From Spirodela intermedia (Eukaryota > Streptophyta > Magnoliopsida > Alismatales > Araceae), in assembly GCA_902729315.2 (NCBI GenBank), contig LR746270.1:1706501-1770500 (forward strand): a stretch of 64,000 nt of DNA. The letters run 5' to 3'. Position 1 is the stretch's first letter. Each line of letters opens with the position of its first letter. Made by a program: the position numbers and the translations under genes. Under the pieces are notes generated by a model that worked only from the letters and a program-made list of their open reading frames with translations, made no database searches and had not been told where the DNA came from. Below, in pieces: positions 35,910 through 48,315 of this stretch.

Positions 35910-38900
35910 ATGGAGATGGAAGGGGGTTGGTACGGCGGGCTGGCGGAGCTGATGAGGCGGCCGGCGGTGGTGGAGACGCTCGTCGATCTGCTCCTCTGCG
36001 CCGTGCCGATCTGGGTGGCTGTCATGATCGGCCTCGTCATCGGGTGGTCGTGGCGGCCCCGGTGGACGGGTCTCGTCTTCCTCGGGCTCCGCAGCCGTCT
36101 TCGTGTACCTTGGTTTTGGACATTTCCCTTGGGGTTCGGCGCTCGCCGCCTCTGGTTCGCCTTCACCGCGCTGTCTGCGTTTTCCGTCTGTCGCCGTTTG
36201 TGGGCTAATTTCAATGGGAAAGGATACTCCTCCACCGCGGTGGCCACCACTTCCGATTCACCCGACGCGGAGATGGTACATTCGGTTGACAGCCATGAGT
36301 TCAGGTGATTCCATACTCTGCAAATCCTTTTATTGTTAAATTATATGGCTTGCTAATTAATCTTTTATTTTTCAAAAAAAATCCAAAAATTATAATCTTA
36401 TGCTGGCATGGATGAATAAATTAAGATGGTCATGGATGGGTCGGAGGCTGTTTTGGCATCTTCTTGAGGAGTTGTTCTATGGGATTGTTTCACAGATTCC
36501 GTTTGAAGAAGCCTACTGTATCTTACTCCCATTGCAATCTAGGACCATTAAATAAAAAATATTCGAACGATTTTCAATCCTTGTTTGCCTCGAATGTGGT
36601 GTACTACTACATTATCGCATTTAATTATTATTTCTTTTAGTGATCAATGAGTTATCATGGGTGCTCATTAATTGTGAAGGATCGAGGGTCAAATATTGTA
36701 TTTTTGTCACTATTTACAGATCAGAGATTTTTTGGTATCTTTCCGGAAATATTAACCAATTGTGTTGTCGGGATCTTTGTCTGACGCGTGTCAAATATGT
36801 GTTATGTTTCCTGGTATCTTAAGAACATTTTCTGTCCGAAATATGGAAAATATTTCAGATATCTGTGGTAAGTTTTTCAAAAGATTATGACTACCAACAA
36901 TCCTTCACCCTAGCCAATGTTTTTAGATGATATTTTGAATTATATAAAATAACCGTCATTTTACGAAGCAGCTCTATCCACAAAGTGACAAAAAGTGTTC
37001 GGCAGAAAGACTGGCTGAACATCTGTGCAACCTCAGTTCTTTGGAATATTCGGGTGTAGTTGAATACATTTCACCAGTAATTGTTTTCTGAGTTTGCATT
37101 AAACGCTGCAGCTATGATTTTGATAGATCTAGTTGAAGATCTTTTGGAGCAGGTAGGTTATGAACTTGCCAAGTCCGGTCGTACTGTTAGTACACGAGGT
37201 AAAGTTAGGGAGTATTAAGTGAGTTCTGAAGACAAAAGAGGAAAAAGTTTCTTTTGTTACAGAATATTTAGATAAAGGATTAAGGTGCCTCAGAATATTC
37301 AAGCACTAGATTAAATTTATAGAAAACAATGCTCAGTTGGTACTTTTGAGCCCTACAATCCTCTTGAGGTAATTTTTTTTTTTGGGTGTTTTGGAAGCCC
37401 TATGGTTCTTACGAAGAAAGTGTGTCACAGTGGGGATTTCGGTGCTGACAAGTATCATGAGGATGGCTAACAAGTCCATCAGAAAGTGGGTTTTGTGAAT
37501 GGATGTATTTGGAAATTTGACAGTTAATAATAGACTATAGCGGATCATGTTTTGCTTTTCCACATACACTGGGAATGAGCAATCAAACTCAACCATTTGA
37601 TGGCTTCTTTTTATGAGAATTAAATTCCCAGGTACTTATGTGGTAATATTTAACTCTACATATCAGCTGTTCTTAGTAAAAAAATAGGCAAAAGAAAGGG
37701 AAGTCCTTCATGATTTGGCATCTGTTTATTGTATCTATTTCTTTTTATCAAAATCCTGTCTAGAAGTTGTTGGATAGTCTTCTGTTTTTCATAAAAAAAC
37801 ACTAATATTACTTTTGTGGTGGAAACATGGCAGTGTATAACACATTCCTCGATAAGGGTATCCTGTTTCTTTGCTTGTTTTAAAGACGTATTGATGGACA
37901 ATATTGATTATATCAACTTCTGCCCTCCTTCCCTGAATGCACATGTTTAAACTGCTATCAAAACATAGAGCTCTAACCTGTCAATGATCCGGTTAGTCTT
38001 TTTGATTGTGCCTTCTCTGTTGAGCGGAGAGGTAACTCAGCGAGGTGCGTTGTGTTACCTTGAAGATGTTATCTAGGGTAGGGATGATTCTTATTAGATA
38101 TAGCTGATCTGAGATTGATTGAGTTTCTACTTACGATTTCATTGCATTCTTTTCACTTTTATTGAACAAAGTTTAGCACCTACTTTTACTTTCTTTTTCC
38201 GTTTATCTTTATTTTTAGCCATTGACATCGCAGTACCTTTTGTAAGCTTTATTTGTCTTTTCTTGGCCTGCAATTTCTACAGCAGTGCCAGTCATACAGA
38301 GGATGTGTGCGATGCTGTGACAGAGAAAGACTTGGAGCGCTTTTTGCTTCTTTTAGATAATAAAGCTGGAGATGCAGTTTGGCATCATTTGATGGAGCGC
38401 ACTACACAGAGTATGACTTACCAGGCATGGCGTCATGAACCTGAGGTGGGCTTTTACTTGTAGAGAACGCTTGTTTTGTTCTATGGTGGAACATGAGCTT
38501 CGAACATTTTGCTCCAGTTTATTCCCTCATGAAATTAGGGAATTTCAGATGATGTGTTCTTAAAGAGAAGAAGAAAAGGTTAATTGACTCTCAAATTGAC
38601 ATCAAGATGAGCCAGCCTATGTGGTGTTATGCTATTCTATGGCGGTTTCCTAGCAAGAACCCATGAAGCTGCTTATTGTACACCTTTGCTTAATATTGTA
38701 GGGGAGAATTGTTTGGTGCCATTTACTGTCTAGTTTTGATGATACGTTGCTAGAATACTAAGGAGTTTGATACTAGCTTCAAATGGCAAATGCTCTTCTT
38801 GTGGGTGGGTTAGCCAATTTCTAAGAAGAGTTGCTAGTATTTGGCTGTGTCACAGAATTGGGTGAGGAATTGACTTGGCTTTAAACCCTTATCAAGGCTT

Positions 38901-41900
38901 ACCGAGTGAATAGGCCCAAATTTGATTTATGAAAAGTGGATCGGACGACTCTACGTGATTTCATAACAAAATTTGTCTCTCTTTCTTTCTTTCATTCTTT
39001 TTATTCAAAGGGGTATTCGCTTTTCTGTTCTAAGTTGAACTGTGTGCCTTTTAAGGGTCCTGAATTGGTGAAGGCTTCATCTAGTCATACCTCGTCGGTG
39101 TGGAACAAAATAAACCAATCAGATTGTTATCTGGAATATATGGTTGGTTTCATGATGGAACGAGCTTATTTTTCCTCATTTTTTTTTTTCACTTTCATAG
39201 GGGTGATCTGTGTTTCCCTTTTCCTATTAGATTGGGAGTGGCTATGAATCACAATTATTTATAAAAAAATGTATTTTTATTCCTGAATATTAAATTTATT
39301 TGATGATGATTAATTTGTTTCTGATTCACATTTAAGATTTTTGGTTTTTATAAGTGTTTACCACCCTATATTGAAAAGAGACGAAATATGTACATGTGAG
39401 TAAATCATTGTCTTATACCAGCAAGGTCTTGTAATAACTTATGAAACCTAACAACCAGAGAGGTACTCAATCGCCACTTGCAATCTTACCCAATCTCACC
39501 TAGACCTTCATCTTTTCACAAACTCTACTTTAACACTCGAAGATGTGCCGCTCTATTTAAATTGAAGTGTTGGATGTAATAACACCTAATATGTATTTTT
39601 TGTGAATTGGTGAATTCAGGTATCATTTCCTGTTCCCCTAGCATATTGGGTTTCCTTTTTGGAAAAATATGTTGTGGGAATGGTTAATTCCAGAGCCTGC
39701 TGTAAAATGCACTGAAGAATTTTAGTTTAACTTTTTTTTCCTCATCTATCTACACAGTCCTTTGTTGTATTCTGAGAATACTTCGTGAATATGTGGCGTC
39801 TGCGTTTAGAAATAATAGCCGTCATTATATTTTAGTTTTAAGGGAATTGGTTTTATTTTTTGTTATTTTCAGTTTGAGTACAAGATGGCTTGATTTTGAC
39901 TTTTTTTCTCCTCACCTGTGAGTTTTTTAATTTTTGACCATAACTATTCTGAAACACTGTTAACCGTTTCTGTGCATATTATGAGTTATTTTTTATTTCG
40001 TCGTTTAGCATGCACCATCATGATCACATTCTATCCTTTTAGATTTCTTTCTGTATCATTAACTCCTTGAAGCGGTATTTGTTCCTTGTTGACTGTGATT
40101 TCCTACTCTTCAGGTGGGCCCTGTGATATATCGCAGCAGAACTGTTTTTGAGGATGCTACTCCTGAAATAGTTCGTGATTTCTTTTGGGACGATGACTTT
40201 CGGCTCAAGTGGGATCCCATGCTTTCGTATTTTGAACTTTTGGAGGAGTTCCCTTGTACAGGGACGTCAGTTGTTCACTGGATAAAAAAGGTGCGTAGAA
40301 ATTTCATCCTTGTTGCAGATTGTTTTTTATTTTGTCTGGAGTCTTCACTACTATTGTTTGATAACTAAATCTCTCGTCTCATGCAATTTGCAGTTTCCTT
40401 TCTTCTGTAGTGATCGAGAATACATCATAGGTCGACGTATATGGGAGTCTGGGAAGACCTACTACTGTGTAACAAAGGTGTCTAGCTTAATAACGTATTC
40501 ATTTGGTGATGTGTATGTTTTCTTTGATATAATTCTCTCGTGGAATTAGTAAATAAGTGCTTGTTCTACATTGGCCTTGGTTGATTGGCAATGGTTTGTA
40601 TTGCATCAAATCTAAGTTCCTCTTTTGTTCCAATTTGCCATTAGTAAGCTATGGACTAGAGAAGGGAATTTTGCAATCTTTATTCATCTGGAGCAACAAG
40701 TGGGCACTATTTAAAGGAAAACCAGTCTGCCTAGTATCCCAAAGTCTGGGTGTAAGAGGGATTCTCGATTTGCAATTGAAGAATCTCTGTTAACATTTAT
40801 TTCAAATAACTCATACGATCTAAATTGTTAGGTTCTCTCGAAAGAACGTGACAAGGATCATTTTGATAACTTGGCAGTGTATGGATAGCCTGGAGAATTA
40901 TAACGACTGCAGGGAGTACTTTGAAATAGTATTATTACGCACTGTCAAAAGCTTTTAATTATATAGGGAATACTTTTCATTCACCCTGGCCTTTATGTAG
41001 GAACAATGGGTGCCGAAAATTCTCTCAAGTCAACCCATGGGTTCCCCTGGTAAAGTTTGAATTCAGACGTCACACTTTTCGTTTGTATGAAGTTTGAAAA
41101 AGAGCGTTTTACCAAGTCTAACTCATGAGAGAGATTGTTCCCTTAATTTCCTGGCTTCACTCCAGGATAGAAAAAGATTCAACAGAAACCTGAGCAGGGG
41201 GGTAGCAGTTCTTTTTTTTTTCTTGTTTGTATTTCCAGTGCATGGCGACTATGCCGATAATACTATTTTCCCTTTTTCATTTTCTGGGTTGTATCCAATT
41301 ATATTTTCTGAATCGATTTCTAGGCATGCCTATGGTTTTATTTTTAAAAGAGATGCTTGAAAGCCTATAGAAAATTTAAACCATGATGATTTGGCATAGG
41401 GACAGGTGGTGCAAGAGTATCCCCTTCAAGAAGATTTTCAAATGCACTGGACAGTTCAAGACCTTATGTAACATTGGTTGTTGCTTTCGATCATACTGCT
41501 GTAGGAGGCTGATGTTGGTGACAAAGATTTAGAAGGAACATTAGAGATGAAATTGTGAATGTAGCAATTTGAGGGGGGGGGGTATGTTTTCTGAAAGAGA
41601 TGTGTGGAGGAAGAAGCTTGTTCTTTAAGCGCTCCTTTTCACAGTAAATAGGACTGAAATGCTTGAGGATGATGGGCACCAGTTTACAACATCATGAAGC
41701 TGTTGTGAGGTAGCTGGGTTTTGTACAGGGACTGAGTAATTTTGTGGTACATGGCTCACGTGACCCTTGAGCCACTTGGTAGGAATGAAGAATTGCATAT
41801 TTGGTACTAAGAGCTGCCCAGTTACAGAGTTTTTCTTACTTTTCAGGGGAGGAAGAGACGGTTTTGCCAGGGGGAGATGTGACAAATTGAGTTTTGTGAG

Positions 41901-44063
41901 ATGCGGGTTTATAGAGCAGGATAATTTTTTTTGTTCAGATTCTTTCTTCTTTTGTGGAGGTTCTCTTGTCCAAGAGTTTAGTGCATACATTTTCAATCTG
42001 AATGACTGCATAGCACTATTCTTCTTGACAAGAAAAAATATGTTAAAATGTGTGTATATTATTACGTTGACTTTTTAACGAATAGGATTTTCTTGAATTA
42101 TACGTGGAAAGTTGAATATGTGTGGTAGTCATTGAAAACATTGCAAGTATTGAGGTCTCCTAAACTAGAATAGATTTCTGGTTTTTCTGGCCCTGCATCT
42201 AACTTTGTGGCTTCACCCAATTAAAATCTTGCGCATGCTAATGCTGACTTCATTACCTTGATTCACAGGGAATTCAACGTCCATCCTTACAAAAGAAGGA
42301 GAAGCCTCGGCGCGTGGATCTCTATTTCTCAAGCTGGCGCATCAGGGCCGGTAGGTATCATCATGCCTGGGAATCTGATTTCTTGTCATCGTCTCAAGCT
42401 GAATTCTGGACAGCCACAAAATGCAAGGAGTGTGGTGCTTTATAATATTCCGAGAGAAAATGTTTTGGTCAAGTTGCTCATCAGCCCGAAGGAGCGATAG
42501 TCATCTGACTTCTACCCTCCATTGGCATCCAACTTGGTCCTTACCCTCTCATAAACAAGGGAATGATTATAGTAACATCCATCCGCCAAAAGTTTTCAAG
42601 GCAGTCGGCATAAATTATAAGCATACTTGGAGAGAAAAAACGGACTTCCACATAGTTCTTGACAGCAATGAGTTCCTGTTATTTGTAGAAGTGTACCCCA
42701 TAAGTGATCTTGTTAATTTCTAAAGTGGTTTGGGCCTGGAACTGGTAGGCCAAGCTGTCCCTGATGGGTTTTCCATCTATCTTAGTTAGCTCTTCTAAAA
42801 TGTAGATGTTCCTAGTATGGTCTAATGAACGCTGTATCCTTATCTATTCTTTACAAGAAATATTGTATCCATAAAGCTTGTCTTTATTTCTGTTTCTCCA
42901 CCCATATGGTTATTGATATGGCACTTTAGAGCTTGCTGCAGAGTTTAACTGATGAATTGACATTTTGTGGTCGGTGTCAAGAATTAGAATCATGACATCA
43001 GAGTAGTGTCTTGCTTGTTTCAGTCGCGCATCATTCACATAAACATACAAACAATGTCCAGGGTAACTGACATGAAAAGAGGGCAGGTAAGATTTACGGT
43101 GTTTAACTTACAAAACTGTGGAACTGGGTTTTTCGGTTTATCTGTCTTAGTCATGCTATTTAATGGTTAGATTGTTGAAAGCCATAGCTATTTATCATGC
43201 TCGGCCAAGTATAGAGAAGGTATAAACTCATTTCATATTCTTTGCTTTTTGGTACGTGGATGGCGATTGAATAATTGGGTCTATGAAATATTTATATCCT
43301 CATTCAAAGTCAGAGAAAATATCCTATTCATGGTGGTGCAGGCATTGATGGTGTGCTTATCCGAATCCCAGATTTTTGGATATCTTCGTTTTGTATTTTT
43401 TTGCAAGCTTCGGAAAATGAATGCTACATCGATCGAGCTATCATCTGATTCTTACTCATGCTAATGTTGAGATTTATTGGTCTCCGGTTGACCCATTTTC
43501 CCCTTTAATAGTAAGAGCTAGTAATCACTGAGTTTTCCATCGTGTTTTCCTAATTGTTGTTGTTGTTGTTGTCTACACTCGTGTTTAATCCCAGCTGATG
43601 TTCATATTTATGGTGGGCAAATGCAGTGGAGTCCTGCAAACAAGATGGCCAGCAAACTGCTTGCGAGGTGACGCTCGTCCACTACGAGGACATGGGAATT
43701 CCCAAAGATGTAGCCAAGGTTGGGGTTCGCCACGGCATGTGGGGGGCGGTGAAGAAGCTCCAATCTGGCGTGCGGGCCTACCAGCTCCAGAGGAAGATGG
43801 ACTCCCCCTTGTCGAGGAGTGCCCAGCTGGCGCAGCACGCCACGAAGATCCCGCACTCCGGCGGGCATCTCCTGTGCCCCGAAGCCGAGCCGCCCGAGAT
43901 TGCCGGTGGCGTCCGGGCGGTCTCCGGCGGGAGGGGAGGGCAAGGGATCGACTGGAAGTGGGTCGCTGTTGGCGGCGCCATCGCCGTTGTCTGTGGAGTT
44001 AAGACCGGGGTCATCGGGAAGACTCTGCTACTCGGCGCTGCCAGGAGGTTGGCAAGGAGGTGA
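35910..44063 (+). CDS. Membrane-anchored START-domain lipid-binding protein (CP5-like)
   Basis: Six exons: 35910-36304, 38283-38445, 40114-40290, 40394-40477, 42269-42350, 43627-44063, giving 445 aa with GT-AG introns. Domains: a hydrophobic N-terminal segment (about 20-48, LVDLLLCAVPIWVAVMIGLV), a START lipid-transfer domain (about 135-370), and a hydrophobic C-terminal stretch (about 410-432) before a basic end. START signatures include VWHHLMERTTQSMTYQAWRH, VIYRSRTVFEDATPEIVRDF, DDFRLKWDPML, FFCSDREYIIGRRIW, RRVDLYFSSWRIRA and HHEDMGIP-like HYEDMGIPKDVAK. These fit the plant family of polyketide cyclase/lipid transport proteins that includes Arabidopsis CP5 and At5g54170. The lipid ligand is unknown. 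ATG 35910 is the first in frame; upstream only a GTG exists. Intron 1 ends in a NAGNAG acceptor. The introns total about 6.8 kb and hold no other gene. Confidence 0.92.
38278..38286 (+). other. NAGNAG tandem acceptor, START gene intron 1
   Basis: The intron ends ttctacagcagTGCC. Use of the first AG (38282) or the second AG (38285) keeps the frame and differs by one Ser codon. Both have the same upstream pyrimidine tract. Confidence 0.6.
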
Positions 44064-45057
44064 AACCCAGCTTCCTCTCCTTCCTCTTTTGCTCTGAATT
44101 TTCTCAGGAACCACCCGTCTCCTCCATCCTGTAACCTCATTCAGCAGCTAAAGCTTCACCAGAGCTTCGCATCGGTTTGTACCGTGCAAGATTGCCTCTT
44201 TTTTTTTTTTTCTTTTTTCTGCCTTCTTCGTCCAGCCTCATGGCACCTGTATATGTGACGAAGATCCTGCTGAGGATGTGACGGCCCTCCGCTCTGATGC
44301 ATTTATAGATGAGTGAAAGTTACTTACAGATTAGCCAGGTGGAGTCAGAAAGCTTGGAACTTCCGAGTTGGGTGAACGGGTTCCCTCTCGCTGATGATCC
44401 TCTTTCATCACTTGGCCTGCAGATTGACGTCAATCCCTTTGTTTCTTTAAAAGAAGTGCTCAAGTCCCTTATGTCATAGCCTAATATTCTTTTAATCAAG
44501 GATTAAACAAGGCGGCAAGATTTATCTATTCTATATATTATTTGACAGTGACAACGGATAAGCTACGGCTCTGTTTGCCGTCATAGTCCATAACTCTCAT
44601 CCATCACATGAAAAAAAATAAGAATTCCCCATAGAAGGTGGTGATTTTTCTTGAAATTTATGTAGATATTATAACTTTTAACAAGAAAATTGTCATTAAT
44701 TTTCTCTTTCTTAAAACCATTCGCAGTATAGTTAACTCTCCTGCATGATAAAATGGACTTAGGTGTAACTTAGAAAATATTATTTTGTTGGCTTACCAAT
44801 GGTGAAATGTTGTGTGCATAGTCTGCAACTGTTAGTGATTAGATACGTTAAAGCCCACTTAGGCCCCAATGCTCTTCTTTTTAATAGCCTCATAAAATAA
44901 ATAATTCAGAGATGACCTGCTAACTAAAGATTGATTACGCCTAAAATTTGTGTTAAGTTTATCGAAAAACGATAACATTTATTAGTTTAGAAATAGTTTG
45001 GAACCTGCACGTCATGATGTTGATTTAGTTTTCTATACATCCGGATAGAAATACGCC

Positions 45058-45094
<37 letters not shown>

Positions 45095-47440
45095 AAGTCT
45101 TGATTTGACTGACAATCATCCAAATCAATTCCCTTTTCAACTCATGATTATTAATGCCTACTTATAGAAAGAAGAGTAATCAAGCATGATGGTGCTACTT
45201 TTATTGGTGTACATTATTGATGATAACCATTCAAACTAAAAATAAACCTTTCTTGGACAATGTTTCTTTTCTTCCACGTAAAATAAAAATGTTCAAGTAA
45301 ATGTGTCATTGGTTCCCTTAATGACCTCATAAATTCCTACATTTCAATTCAATAAGCTTTTAAATAAACTTAAATCGTCAAGCTACAAGGAAGGATTCTA
45401 GAATATCTCACAATGTTTCAAATAAACTTTTTTTTCTTTAATTATTTTTATTTTACTATATGAAAAATAATTCTTGAGTAAAATTTTGAAATAAATGGGT
45501 AATTATGCAAATCCGCTATATAAACTATCCACTACCAATTTTATTCTTGTGCACTTTCCATTCATTATGCCTCATGATCTTAGCCATGTCAAGTTATTCA
45601 GCTTCCAACAAAAAATACTATTCATGAAACAAGATAGTGTCAAAATTTCTCACTGATTTGCTTCATAAGTCGTGTATAAGAAATGATTAAATTTATTTTT
45701 TATTTAAGCATGTTTTCATACATTTTTTTATTAAAAATGTTTAATAAAATAAATGACGTAAATGATGTTCACAGATATTAACAAGAAAAATGCCAGTCAC
45801 TCTCTAAACATGGAGAAAGAATACCTTAAAATTATTAAAAATCATGTATCTAGTTGAAGTGATTAAATTGGTTCATTTTTCATGTCTTATAATTTTTTTC
45901 CTAATTCTACTAAAAAAGAAAATTTTGTGGTCATAGCTTGAGCATTGTTCGTTTTCTATGGACAACATTAATAAGGAATGAAAGTGATCCATGGCACAAA
46001 AGACAATAGAAGTCAATAGAAAAGAAATAAATTAAGATATTTTCTTATTGAATTTACTCTAAAAACTCACAATCCATAAAAAGCATAATCATTTTTTATA
46101 TCATTCTCTTCATATGACACACCTCTTAGTCTAAGGTCACAAGATAATGCTATGAATATTTTCTCTAGTATTATAGGACAAAGGTATTTTTTTTTAATCT
46201 ATGCCTTTCCAAACGTAGGTCTAAGGGCTATTGATGATATAGATAGGTTAAATGAAGTGTTGTGAATAATTGGAATGACTCTAAGTTTGTGAACTTAAAT
46301 TGGCTTGAAGCTAGTGGTGTAAAGGGGATTTGACACAATCTTGTTCCTGATCCATGCTTGAGGGGGATGATTGGTCAAACTTAATGAAAGGTAGTGGCTT
46401 TATAAGAGTAGAAGAAGTTGGAAGCCAAACTACTGATAAAAATCTTAATATCCTACTTGGTTCTTATTATCACGTCTACCTAGGATAAGCATTACACTAG
46501 TTTCTATACACTAGTTTAGGTTTCATGGTTTAAAAAATATCAATATTTAGCTAGAATTTATAGTTGAAGAAAATACATGAAAATGAAAAACCTTTAATAA
46601 TATAGATTTAGTTTTTTTCCAAAAATGTTTTATAAAAAAACAGAAAAAATATTTTAGTCAAAGTCTCTCAATGTGAAGCAAAGGTGAGAGAGGCCTGATT
46701 GACCTACCACCAAGTTCCTAGTGGTTGATGATTCACATGGGCAAACGATTACTTTTAGGCCTATGCCCCAGATATCATTTGCTTGAATTCTTATCGTCTC
46801 CGTATCTTATGATTATTGATTTCTCCACACACAGACCCAAGTCTGTAACACCAAAAATTATTTTTTGGGATTTGGGCCAACATATTTGATAATTTTCTAG
46901 CATTTTTGCGAGATATGTGAGACTGATTAAGATTTGTGATGTGATAAGTTGGCTCGAGTCGCATGTGGGTGCCAAATTAATTTATCATTAATAATTTACC
47001 ATAATTTTTAATAGAATTGACCCATTTGTCCTAGCTTTCATATTTATTTATATTATATTAGTATAAAATGGTTAAATTGAATATTTCCCAATTAATTTCT
47101 TGGTCAATTTTTCCGGAGGAAACCATAGGATTCCTTGTCTAATGGGAATAAATAAATTATTTATTTTTTCGTTTATAAAATGCAGGAAGGCTTTTACGTA
47201 AAATGGAAATAATAATTTGTCGTGGATAAGTAGCCCTCTCGTCATTTAACCTCGTAAAGACCGTTCCTAGAGTCTCTGTCCACTGTCCGACGGCTGCTGA
47301 CCAAGCGTCTGTAGGGTATTTTCGTGACCTGTCTCTTGGGGGTAGCTGTCGCTGTGAAAGGGAGGATACAGGTGGCGCTTGCATAACCTCTAAAACTACG
47401 AAGTTCCCGCGACGCTGGAATTCTCTCTCGGCGCCAGAGA
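44064..47440. other. AT-rich intergenic DNA between START and TZP genes
   Basis: The first few hundred bases are START 3' UTR. The rest is AT-rich with stops in all frames and no recognised protein motif. A (TA)n microsatellite lies at 45063-45092. Sequence from about 46250 to 47000 resembles other decayed repeats but carries no diagnostic feature. Confidence 0.5.
45063..45092. repeat. (TA)n microsatellite
   Basis: About 14 uninterrupted TA dinucleotides in intergenic DNA. Confidence 0.9.
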
Positions 47441-47460
47441 CGTGGTCCTTATTAACTCAG

Positions 47461-47463
<3 letters not shown>

Positions 47464-47511
<48 letters not shown>
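47464..47511. repeat. (CT)n microsatellite, probable 5' UTR
   Basis: About 23 TC/CT dinucleotides. CT runs are common in plant 5' UTRs and core promoters. This one lies 3.4 kb upstream of the first confident TZP exon, just before a 225-codon ORF. Confidence 0.85.
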
Positions 47512-47516
<5 letters not shown>

Positions 47517-47637
47517 GCCCCCCTATTTCCCTCGGCATGGTCGGCAGGAGGGAAGAGTGGAAGAGGACGTGAATGGCGATATCCAATTGAGAAGTCAAAG
47601 CGGGTTTGCCCTCAGTCTCTGTAGTATCATGTAATGG

Positions 47638-48315
47638 ATGATATTTCATCTCCGCGCTGAGCTCTTCTTCCTGCATGCTGGTTCTTGTGTGGAATTTTGG
47701 GGTGCTCTTCCATGGTTTTCTTTGCATTTCCCTGCTGTCTTTGGGTGGATTACACTTATTTCAGTTTGTTGCTTCTTATTCAGGGTTGACTTGACGATGA
47801 CTGCTTCCCATTTTTTCGTTGTATTTCTGAACAAGAAACAGCTTCATGCTGAAAATTGTGATTCCTCTTCTGTTGGATCAGACAGAGTCCTCCCTTTGAC
47901 AGCTGTTCTGGAGATGTCAAGCGGGCAATTTGCTTATTTTCTTGTCGTCGTCCTCCATGTTAAAACGCTCTCACACCAGTCAGAGATCATGTTCCCGGAT
48001 GATCATGACCCTGTGAATTGGGAGGAGTTTTGTTGTCAGCCTGGAGGCCTGCACGCTCAACTCTTTGTGCCCAGATATTCCCAAATGCCCATTGGCAGAA
48101 ATTTTTATATTACGGAGAGAAAATATATGGGGAGGGGGTTTGTAAAATCTTACGATTTCCTTGTTTCCAGTCACCGAATAATCAGATTTAAATTCTCTCA
48201 GACATCAGACCAATGCATGTGCAGAAACAACAAATTTTCAGAGTTAATATTTGTCTGTCGATTGAATCACCTGCAACGGGGAGCATTTAAAGTGGATGGT
48301 GATTGGATAATATGA
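47638..48315 (+). CDS. Unrecognised 225-codon ORF upstream of TZP
   Basis: ATG at 47638 (overlapped by an earlier ATG in another frame at 47635) opens 225 codons to a TGA at 48313. That is long for DNA of this composition. Two hydrophobic stretches are visible (about 25-48, FSLHFPAVFGWITLISVCC, and about 98-110). The C-terminal half is mixed and slightly basic. I recognise no domain. It could be a separate small gene, an open upstream leader of TZP, or chance. No splice pair joins it to TZP in an obvious way. Confidence 0.3.
   Translation: MIFHLRAELFFLHAGSCVEFWGALPWFSLHFPAVFGWITLISVCCFLFRVDLTMTASHFFVVFLNKKQLHAENCDSSSVGSDRVLPLTAVLEMSSGQFAYFLVVVLHVKTLSHQSEIMFPDDHDPVNWEEFCCQPGGLHAQLFVPRYSQMPIGRNFYITERKYMGRGFVKSYDFLVSSHRIIRFKFSQTSDQCMCRNNKFSELIFVCRLNHLQRGAFKVDGDWII

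Noticed and set aside
43608-43943. Minus-strand ORF of 111 codons
   Set aside because: Shadow of the last START-gene exon.
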